A stretch of 6,695 nt of DNA, from NCBI GenBank assembly GCA_035711465.1, contig DASTCC010000438.1, positions 1 through 6,695 on the forward strand, given 5' to 3'. The stretch comes from DASTCC01 sp035711465. GTDB taxonomy: Bacteria; Acidobacteriota; Vicinamibacteria; Vicinamibacterales; SCN-69-37. The first letter of the stretch is position 1; every line of letters begins with the position of its first letter. This document shows, in pieces, positions 1 through 5,393 of the stretch. The position numbers and the translations under genes are program-made. The notes beneath the pieces were generated by a model. That model saw only the letters and a program-made list of their open reading frames with translations. It was not told the origin of the DNA and did not search any database.

Positions 1-2
1 CG

Positions 3-1208
3 TACTTCCGGCAGTGGCTGAAAGCGCTCGAATCGCTCGATTTCGATCGGCTTTCACGCAACGCGCAAGTCGACTATCTCTTCATTCGCCGCACCAGCGA
101 GCGCCGTATCGAGCGCGACGGCGTGACGCTGCCGCCGGCCGATTCCAATCCGCGCAAGAAGGACGACAGCGGCATCCCGGGTCCGGCGCGCGGGCGGCAA
201 GGCCTGCTCTGGGACCTGCAGGACGAGTTCATTCCCTACACGCCGGAGGAGCTGATCCAGATTGCCGAGAAGGAATTCGCGTGGGCAGATGCCGAGATGC
301 TGAAGGCGTCGCGCGAGATGGGCTTCGGCGACAACTGGAAGGCGGCCATGGACAAGGTCAAGGACATGCACGCGCCGCCGGGCGGGCAGCCGGTCGTGAT
401 CCGCGATCTGATGCACGAGGCCGTCGACTACCTCCGCACGCACGATCTGATTACCGTGCCGGCGGTCGCCGCCGAGTCGTTCCACATGAGCATGATGTCG
501 CCAGAGCGCCAGCTGGTGAACCCGTTCTTCACCGGCGGCGCGCGCATCACCGTGTCGTACCCGACCAACACGATGGCCTACGACGCGCGGCTGCAGAGCA
601 TGCGCGGCAACACCACCGCGTTCTCGCACGCGACCGCGCATCACGAGATGATCCCGGGTCACAACTTCACCGGCTACGTCGGATCGCGCTTCGACGGCTA
701 CCGCGCCGACCTCGGCGCCGGCACGCCGTTCTTCGGCGAGGGCTGGGCGCTCTACTGGGAGCTCGTGCTCTACGACAAGGGCTTCAACGACACGCCCGAA
801 GAGCGCATCGGCGCGCTCTTCTGGCGGATGCATCGCTGCGCGCGGATCATCTTCTCGCTGAACTTCCACATGGGCCGGTGGTCGCCGCAGGAGGCGATCG
901 ACTTCCTCGTCGAGCGCGTCAACCACGAGCGCGACAACGCCACCGCGGAAGTGCGCCGCTCGTTCGACCCGGCCGCCGGCTACAGCGCGCTCTACCAGGC
1001 CGCGTACCTGCTCGGCGGCCTGCAGCTGCGGGGCCTGCGCCGCGAGCTCGTCGACACCGCGACAATGACGGAGCGCGCCTTCCACGACGAGCTGATCCGT
1101 CAGGGCAGCATGCCGATCGCGCTGCTGCGCCTCGCGCTCCTGCCCGAGCCGCTCAAGCGCGACATGTCGATCGACTGGAAGTTCTACGGCGAGCTGAAGG
1201 GCAGGTAG
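3..1208 (+). CDS. DUF885 family metallopeptidase-like protein, C-terminal part (5' end off window)
   Basis: The reading frame is open from the left edge (first full codon at 3) to TAG at 1206-1208. It gives 401 visible residues, and the first ~150-200 of a typical ~550-600-residue family member are missing. The family is recognised by HHEMIPGH (residues 213-220, bases 639-662) and FFGEGWALYWE, whose EGW starts at residue 246 (base 738). The His/Glu of the first motif and the Glu of the second are the conserved candidate metal-binding and catalytic residues of DUF885. The spacing is HExxPGH, not the classical HExxH. The tail FHDELIRQGSMPIALLR and the ending near LKGR also match the family's C-terminus. 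Many relatives carry signal peptides and are thought to be periplasmic or secreted peptidases, but that part is off the window and the substrate is unknown. There are no frameshifts. An ATG at 297 and a GTG at 123 lie in frame but are internal, because the homologous sequence continues upstream. The family call is firm; peptidase activity is inferred. Confidence 0.9.
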   Translation, partial: YFRQWLKALESLDFDRLSRNAQVDYLFIRRTSERRIERDGVTLPPADSNPRKKDDSGIPGPARGRQGLLWDLQDEFIPYTPEELIQIAEKEFAWADAEMLKASREMGFGDNWKAAMDKVKDMHAPPGGQPVVIRDLMHEAVDYLRTHDLITVPAVAAESFHMSMMSPERQLVNPFFTGGARITVSYPTNTMAYDARLQSMRGNTTAFSHATAHHEMIPGHNFTGYVGSRFDGYRADLGAGTPFFGEGWALYWELVLYDKGFNDTPEERIGALFWRMHRCARIIFSLNFHMGRWSPQEAIDFLVERVNHERDNATAEVRRSFDPAAGYSALYQAAYLLGGLQLRGLRRELVDTATMTERAFHDELIRQGSMPIALLRLALLPEPLKRDMSIDWKFYGELKGR

Positions 1209-1218
1209 CAGGTGGTTC

Positions 1219-1252
1219 CGCGGCGAGGCCGGCGGCGGCCGGTCTCGCCGCG
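1219..1252 (+). terminator. strong GC hairpin after the DUF885 gene, candidate terminator
   Basis: The left arm CGCGGCGAGGCCGG (1219-1232) pairs with the right arm CCGGTCTCGCCGCG (1239-1252) across the 6-nt loop CGGCGG. This is a 14-bp stem with a single G-U pair. It begins 10 nt after the DUF885 stop codon, and the padR promoter follows 19 bp later. No T-tract follows, so it is not a textbook intrinsic terminator. It could act as a U-tract-less terminator, as a 3'-end-stabilising hairpin, or with Rho. The structure is seen directly; its role is inferred. Confidence 0.55.
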
Positions 1253-1271
1253 CGCCCAGCGCCGCGTGACG

Positions 1272-1300
1272 TTGACATTTATCGAGAGGCGATATATCCT
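1272..1300 (+). promoter_or_regulatory. padR promoter, sigma70-like
   Basis: The -35 box is a perfect TTGACA at 1272-1277. Seventeen bases downstream, TATCCT (1295-1300) matches four of six -10 consensus positions. TATATC at 1293-1298 is an alternative with a 15-bp spacer. The stretch is AT-rich compared with the GC-rich surroundings. The predicted transcription start is around 1305-1308, only about 5-8 nt before the padR ATG, and no Shine-Dalgarno sequence fits in between, so the mRNA is probably close to leaderless. Confidence 0.7.
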
Positions 1301-1309
1301 CTCGCGATA
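1280..1309 (+). promoter_or_regulatory. tandem 15-bp dyads, candidate PadR operator
   Basis: Two 15-bp dyads lie end to end. The first is TATCG-AGAGG-CGATA (1280-1294). The second is TATCC-TCTCG-CGATA (1295-1309), with one mismatch in its left half-site. A larger perfect inverted repeat, CGAGAGG (1283-1289) and CCTCTCG (1298-1304), is nested across both. The block covers the -35/-10 spacer, the -10 box and the probable start site, so bound protein would exclude RNA polymerase. PadR-family dimers commonly bind such dyads at their own promoters, so autorepression of the padR-permease operon is the natural reading. No binding data support this; it is inferred from position and symmetry. Confidence 0.55.
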
Positions 1310-1312
1310 GTT

Positions 1313-1666
1313 ATGACCACGACTAAACGGGCCAATGCCGCCGCCGCCCAGCCGCTCTCGGCGATCGCCGTTCACGTGCTGCTCGCCCTGGCCGATCGCA
1401 ATCGCCACGGTCTGGGCATCGCCGACCACGTCGAGCGCGAGACCGGCGGCCACGTGTCCATGGGGCCGGGCACGCTCTACGGCGCCATCAAGCGGCTGCT
1501 CGACGGCGGACTGATCGAAGACACCGACGAGGCGCCCGAGGACGAGCACGCCGACCCGCGGCGGCGCTACTACCGGATCACGCCGCCCGGCCGGCGCGCG
1601 CTCGCGGCCGAAGCCGCGCAGCTGGCCAATCTCGTCAAGCTCGCGAAAGCGAAGCGCGTGTTCTGA
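1313..1666 (+). CDS. PadR family transcriptional regulator
   Basis: This is a 117-residue protein. Residues 15-95 form the PadR winged helix-turn-helix: an N-terminal helix with LSAIAVHVLLALAD, the recognition segment SMGPGTLYGAIKRLLDGGLI (49-68), then a wing containing RRRYYRITPPGRRAL (83-97). A short C-terminal helix (about 97-114) is the expected dimerisation element, and no Vir_AS-type extended C-terminal domain is present, so it is the short PadR type. The ATG at 1313 is chosen because it lies just behind the promoter and gives a normal N-terminus. The frame is open much further upstream, but that sequence is an arginine-rich shadow of the DUF885 gene. There is no Shine-Dalgarno, consistent with a leaderless message. 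The stop is 7 nt before the ADOP permease ATG, and PadR-ADOP pairs are a recurrent acidobacterial operon, so it probably controls itself and that permease. The ligand is unknown. Confidence 0.93.
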   Translation: MTTTKRANAAAAQPLSAIAVHVLLALADRNRHGLGIADHVERETGGHVSMGPGTLYGAIKRLLDGGLIEDTDEAPEDEHADPRRRYYRITPPGRRALAAEAAQLANLVKLAKAKRVF

Positions 1667-1668
1667 GG
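1665..1668 (+). promoter_or_regulatory. ribosome binding site for the ADOP permease, overlapping the padR stop
   Basis: GAGG at 1665-1668 lies 5 nt before the ATG at 1674 and shares bases with the TGA stop of padR (1664-1666). A ribosome terminating on padR would therefore sit on this site, which suggests translational coupling of the two genes. Confidence 0.55.
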
Positions 1669-1673
1669 CCGCG

Positions 1674-4376
1674 ATGCACCGCGACTTCGCCGATCGGCTC
1701 TACCTCGCGCTCCTCCGACTCTACCCGGCGGTATTCCGCGCCCGCTTCGCCGACGAGATGCTGGCGCTCTTCCGCGACCGGCACGATCGCGCACGCGGCG
1801 CGCGACGCCTTGGCGCGTTCTGGATCGCGACGATCGGCGACGGCCTCCGCGGCGCGGCGCAGGCGCACGCCGCGTCGCCGCCGCGCCTCGTCGGCGCCAT
1901 GCGGCTGTCGTCGGTCGGCGGCGACGTCCTCGCCGCAGTTCGCGCCGTCGTCCGTTCGCCGGCGGCGCCGGCAGCGATGATGCTGCTGACCGCGCTCACG
2001 ATTGGCACCGCCACCACCGTCTTCAGCCTCGCCGACGCGGTGCTGCTGACGCCGCCGCCGTTCCCCAATCCGGATCGGCTGGTCATGATCTGGGAACGGC
2101 GAGAGCAGCGCGCCAACAACAGCGCCGTCAGCGGCCATGAGTTCCCGGTCTGGCGCGAACGCGCGAAGGCGTTCGACGCACTCGCGGCGTACATCTACGC
2201 CGGCGCCGGGACGACGCTCACGGGCGCGGGCGAGCCGCTGGCGCTCATCGGCGTGCGCGTCACCGGATCGTTCTTCGACGTCTTCGACGCCGATCCGATC
2301 GTCGGCCGCCGCTTCCGCGCGGAAGACGACGTGCCGGGCGCGCCGCCGGTGGCGATCATCAGCCACAGCCTGTGGCGCGAGCGCTTCGCCGGCGACCGTG
2401 ATGTGCTCGGCCGCGCCATCCGCATCAGCGACGTGCCGCACACCGTCGTCGGTGTCGCGCCGGAAGGCTTCGCCTATCCCGCGATGGCCGGCCGCGGGCC
2501 GGACCTGTGGACGCCGATCGCCGAGCCGATTCGGCTCTACCGCGGCCGCCACTACCTCTACGTCGTCGGGCGGATGCGCGACGGCATCGCACTTCGCGAC
2601 GCGCAGGCCGACCTCGCGTCGGTCGCCGATGCACTCGCGGGCGAACTGCCCGACGACAACAAAGGCCACGGCGTCATCGTCAGGTCGCTGGCCGAGCAAC
2701 TGACGATGCAGGCGCGGCCAGGCGTGATTGCGCTCGTCAGCAGCGTCGCGTTGCTCGCCGTCGTCGGCTGCCTCAACCTCGCCGGCCTCGGCGCGACGCG
2801 GACGAGCGCGCTCGGCGCCGCGTATATGCTGCGGCTCGCGCTCGGCGCCAGTCGCGCCCGGCTGATGCGGCAACTGGCCACGGAGACGCTGGTCATCGCC
2901 GGCGCCGGCACGCTCGCCGGCATCGTGCTCGCGGTCTGGGCCGTGCGCGTGCTGCCGCGCGTGCTCCCGCCCGGCATCCTCACGACGCAGATGGGCATCG
3001 ACGCGACGGTCGCGGCCGGCCTCACCCTGCTCGCGGCCGTCGCCGCGCTCGCGATCTGGATCGGATCGATCGCGCAGCTGCCGTCGAGCGCCGGCACCGG
3101 TTCGTTCCACGCCTCGCAGACCGGCGCCCGCGCGCCGCGGCGGCTGACGCCGACGCTCGTCGTGGCGGAGATCGCGTTCACGGTGGCTCTGCTCGGCGTG
3201 GCGTCGTTGCTCGTCGCTCACTGGCAGCGGCTCGGCCGCGTGCCGGTTGGATTCAACACCGCCGGCATCGTGACCGCGGACATCGCGCTGTCTGCGCAGC
3301 GTTATGCGGATCCGCTCGAGCAGCGGCAGTTCTTCGACGAGCTGGTCGCGGAGCTGCGCCGGACGCCGAACGTGCAGCGCGTGACGACCTCGAACCTGCT
3401 GCCGCTCATCGGCAGTCAGTCGTCCGTGGCGTTGACGATCGAAGGACAGCCGACGCCCAGGCGGGGCCAGGAGCCCAATGTGCCGTACCAGTCGGTCGGG
3501 GTCGACTACTTCACGACGCTGGGCATTCCAGTCATCAAGGGACGGACGTTCGTCGAGGCCGACGCCAGGCTCGCCGTGCCGCTGATCCGCTGGTATGCGC
3601 AGCAGCCGCGGTCCCCGTACGAAGATCGGCCGCAGCCGATGCCGGTTGCGGTGATCAATCAGGCCATGGCCGAGCGACTGTGGCCGAACGAGGATCCGCT
3701 TGGCCGGCGGTTCGCGATCGTTCAGGGCCCGATGACCACGGTCATCGGCGTCGTCGGCAACACGCGGATGCTCACGCGCGAGCGGCCCGTCGTCCCCGAA
3801 CTGTTTCTTTTCTCGGGACAGGAGCCGTATAACCGGGTGAACGTCCTGCTGCAGGCAGCGCCACTCGATCTCGATGCGCTCGGCCGGCGGATTCGCGCCG
3901 TCGTTCGTGCGCTCGACGCGGACGTCCCCGTGATCGGCATCGACGTCCTCGAGGACGTGACGGCGAGCGAGCTTAGCAAGCCGCGCCTCACGTCGCTCGT
4001 CACCAGCGTGTTCGCCCTTGCGTCGGTGACGCTCATGGCCTGTGGGCTCTACGCGCTCATTGCGTTGACGACGTCGCTGAGGACGCTCGAGATCGGCATC
4101 CGCATGGCGCTCGGCGCACGACCCGGATCGATCGGGTGGCTGGTACTCGGCCGCACCGCCGCGCTCGCGGCAGCCGGGATCGCGCTGGGGCTCGCGCTCT
4201 GGTTCCCGCTGATCTCAGTCCTTCGTACGCAGATCGAGTCTTTCGACGTCGAGCTGAGCGGTCCGCTACCGCTCGGCATTGCCGTGGTCATTGTCCTGGC
4301 GACGGCCATGGCCGCCGGCGTCGTGCCCCTGCGCCGGGCCCTGCGCATCGATCCGGCGATTTCGCTGCGGCCCTGA
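1674..4376 (+). CDS. ADOP family ABC-type permease (MacB/FtsX-like, duplicated, no ATPase)
   Basis: This is a 900-residue inner-membrane protein. The first ~70 residues are the cytoplasmic prefix typical of ADOP proteins (LYLALLRLYPAVFRARFADEM). A transmembrane helix follows at about 98-125, then a MacB-type periplasmic core at about 130-345 with VAIISHSLWRERF and TVVGVAPEGF. The first FtsX domain spans about 348-470, with helices near 350-370, 405-422 and 443-464 and the LRLALGASRARLMRQL segment. A second half begins with a helix at about 492-515, then a second periplasmic core (about 525-770), a second FtsX domain (about 772-890, with RTLEIGIRMALGAR) and the usual ending RIDPAISLRP. No Walker motifs are present, so any ATPase would have to be supplied in trans, hence 'orphan'. 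Substrate and direction are unknown; relatives of this fold act in mechanotransmission or export rather than as ordinary channels. The start at 1674 is supported by GAGG 5 nt upstream. Two oddities are a degenerate coupling segment in FtsX-1 and an apparent ~25-residue insertion near 631-655. Confidence 0.93.
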   Translation: MHRDFADRLYLALLRLYPAVFRARFADEMLALFRDRHDRARGARRLGAFWIATIGDGLRGAAQAHAASPPRLVGAMRLSSVGGDVLAAVRAVVRSPAAPAAMMLLTALTIGTATTVFSLADAVLLTPPPFPNPDRLVMIWERREQRANNSAVSGHEFPVWRERAKAFDALAAYIYAGAGTTLTGAGEPLALIGVRVTGSFFDVFDADPIVGRRFRAEDDVPGAPPVAIISHSLWRERFAGDRDVLGRAIRISDVPHTVVGVAPEGFAYPAMAGRGPDLWTPIAEPIRLYRGRHYLYVVGRMRDGIALRDAQADLASVADALAGELPDDNKGHGVIVRSLAEQLTMQARPGVIALVSSVALLAVVGCLNLAGLGATRTSALGAAYMLRLALGASRARLMRQLATETLVIAGAGTLAGIVLAVWAVRVLPRVLPPGILTTQMGIDATVAAGLTLLAAVAALAIWIGSIAQLPSSAGTGSFHASQTGARAPRRLTPTLVVAEIAFTVALLGVASLLVAHWQRLGRVPVGFNTAGIVTADIALSAQRYADPLEQRQFFDELVAELRRTPNVQRVTTSNLLPLIGSQSSVALTIEGQPTPRRGQEPNVPYQSVGVDYFTTLGIPVIKGRTFVEADARLAVPLIRWYAQQPRSPYEDRPQPMPVAVINQAMAERLWPNEDPLGRRFAIVQGPMTTVIGVVGNTRMLTRERPVVPELFLFSGQEPYNRVNVLLQAAPLDLDALGRRIRAVVRALDADVPVIGIDVLEDVTASELSKPRLTSLVTSVFALASVTLMACGLYALIALTTSLRTLEIGIRMALGARPGSIGWLVLGRTAALAAAGIALGLALWFPLISVLRTQIESFDVELSGPLPLGIAVVIVLATAMAAGVVPLRRALRIDPAISLRP

Positions 4377-4482
4377 CGCTCGCGACTGTCCTCGAATCGC
4401 CGCACTGTATTGCCGGCGGCCACGTGCCGAGAAGGAGGATGGCGACCCCGCCTGTTCGCCGCATTTCAAGAAGGATAGGCAC
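4377..4482. other. 106-bp gap between the permease and the lipoprotein gene
   Basis: I see no convincing promoter or terminator here. A purine-rich AGAAGGAGG at 4430-4438 abuts an ATG at 4439 that opens a 15-codon frame ending on the lipoprotein start codon. The absence of a terminator leaves read-through from the permease gene possible. Confidence 0.4.
4471..4475 (+). promoter_or_regulatory. ribosome binding site deciding the lipoprotein GTG start
   Basis: AAGGA at 4471-4475 sits 7 nt before GTG at 4483. This spacing, plus the signal-peptide-like sequence that begins exactly there, selects GTG over the many upstream in-frame codons, which overlap the permease gene. Confidence 0.65.
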
Positions 4483-5352
4483 GTGAAATACTCTGCTCGC
4501 CTTGCTCTGATCGGTTGCCTGGCGGCGGCCGCCGCCTGCGACACACAAAAGACCAGCAATCCGCTCGAGCCGACCGTCGTCGGCGTGACGATCAGCGCGC
4601 CGCGGCTGATGAGCCCTTCACTCGACGCGCAGTTCATCGCCGGATCGGGCCCGATCGTGCTCGTCACCGAGAACTCGACCTCGACAGGCCAGCGCGCGGT
4701 CGTCTACGCGTTCCACGTCGCTTCGGACCCCGGGTTCACGCAGATGGTCGCCACGGTGAACGACGTTCCTGCGGGCGGCGACGGGCGGACGCAGTGGCAG
4801 GTGCCGGTGGCGCTGACATCCGGACGCACCTATTACTGGCGCGTGCAGGCGGGAGACGGCGCGAACGTGAGCCCGTACTCCGACACGGCGAACTTCGCCG
4901 TGAACGATCCGCCGCCACCGCCGCCACCGCCACCGCCGCCTCCCCCACCGGAGGCTCCCGCGCCGTCGCCTGCGCCGTCGCCGGGGCCGGCTCCGACGCC
5001 GCCGCCGCAGGGCACGGGCATTCCGTCAGAGCGCGAAGGCATGGAGATGGTCGCGTTCATCAAGGCCGACCTGCAGCGGCGCGGCATCAACCTCAGCGGC
5101 GAGTGCGGCGCGTTCGAGATCACCAAGCGCGTTGCGTGGGCGTTCCGCGATCGCGGCGCCGGCCTCGAGAACAAGCCGGGCGGCCGGAACTGCCAGGGCT
5201 ACTCGCAGGACATCGTGTTGTTCCCGGGCGTGAGCATCGACATGCTGATCGGCAGCGGCGGTGACAACGACCCGGCATGGCAGTACCACGATTACCCGCA
5301 GTGGGGGATCGACTGGAGGCCGCCTTTCAATCCAGACGGAGGGGGATTCTAG
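4483..5352 (+). CDS. predicted lipoprotein: Fn3-like domain, polyproline linker, unrecognised C-terminal domain
   Basis: This is a 289-residue product starting at GTG. Residues 1-19 resemble a lipoprotein signal: K2 and R6, a hydrophobic stretch, then AAAC with Cys19 as the likely lipidated residue. LIGC ending at Cys12 fits the lipobox better but leaves a very short hydrophobic core. The +2 residue after Cys19 is Asp, an inner-membrane retention signal in enterobacteria and of unknown meaning here. Residues about 36-140 look like an Fn3-type beta-sandwich, with AFHVASDPGF and the conserved edge TYYWRVQAGD followed by SPYSDTANFAV. A linker follows with 14 consecutive prolines (143-156) and then Pro/Ala/Ser repeats to about 177. 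Residues about 183-285 form a compact domain I cannot assign. It has Cys208 (SGECGAFEITKRVAW) and Cys237 (NCQGYSQDI), which may form a disulfide, and IDMLIGSGGD then a W-rich tail. It is probably envelope-anchored with the C-terminal domain held away by the linker. Function is unknown. Confidence 0.85.
   Translation: MKYSARLALIGCLAAAAACDTQKTSNPLEPTVVGVTISAPRLMSPSLDAQFIAGSGPIVLVTENSTSTGQRAVVYAFHVASDPGFTQMVATVNDVPAGGDGRTQWQVPVALTSGRTYYWRVQAGDGANVSPYSDTANFAVNDPPPPPPPPPPPPPPEAPAPSPAPSPGPAPTPPPQGTGIPSEREGMEMVAFIKADLQRRGINLSGECGAFEITKRVAWAFRDRGAGLENKPGGRNCQGYSQDIVLFPGVSIDMLIGSGGDNDPAWQYHDYPQWGIDWRPPFNPDGGGF
4909..4950 (+). repeat. run of 14 proline codons in the lipoprotein linker
   Basis: Fourteen consecutive CCN codons use all four synonyms (mostly CCG and CCA, one CCT, one CCC), so this is not a pure trinucleotide slippage tract. 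The peptide forms a stiff rod between the Fn3-like and C-terminal domains. Translating such a run normally depends on elongation factor P. Confidence 0.9.
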
Positions 5353-5357
5353 CGGCG

Positions 5358-5392
5358 GCAGCCTGCAGGCCGCAGTCTGCAGCCCGCAGCCC
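5358..5392. repeat. tandem heptanucleotide repeat, five copies of GCAGNCY
   Basis: Five consecutive 7-mers lie here: GCAGCCT, GCAGGCC, GCAGTCT, GCAGCCC and GCAGCCC. GCAG is invariant and the last three bases vary. They start 6 bp after the lipoprotein stop and end 1 bp before the stop of the convergent acylase gene, so they fill the 41-bp gap. Copies contain the self-complementary CTGCAG (5363-5368 and 5377-5382), so transcripts from either strand could fold into small hairpins. No T-tract is present. Confidence 0.8.
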
Positions 5393-5393
5393 G

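Noticed and set aside
639..662. Reading HHEMIPGH as a classical HExxH zinc protease site
   Set aside because: The second His is two residues too far away (HExxPGH). This is the DUF885 pattern, so assignment to a named gluzincin family is not justified.
54..1085. A 343-codon minus-strand open frame under the DUF885 gene
   Set aside because: It has no recognisable domain and an Arg/Val/Ala-biased composition, while the plus-strand frame carries the HExxPGH and EGW motifs.
14..1312. Upstream extension of the padR frame to the left edge, which would make a 550-residue protein
   Set aside because: The extension is an arginine-rich shadow of the DUF885 gene. The PadR domain starts behind a good promoter at 1313.
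1635..3221. A 528-codon open frame on the minus strand under padR and the permease
   Set aside because: It is arginine- and glutamate-rich low-complexity sequence with no family motif. It lies antisense to the clearly coding permease frame, as expected in very GC-rich DNA.
2507..3832. A 441-codon plus-strand frame inside the permease gene
   Set aside because: Its composition is Arg/Ala/Asp shadow sequence with no motifs, and the overlapping frame encodes conserved FtsX and periplasmic core segments.
4279..4482. In-frame extension of the lipoprotein to an upstream start inside the permease gene
   Set aside because: It would bury the signal peptide 68 residues in. The GTG at 4483 has its own AAGGA site and gives a proper lipoprotein N-terminus.
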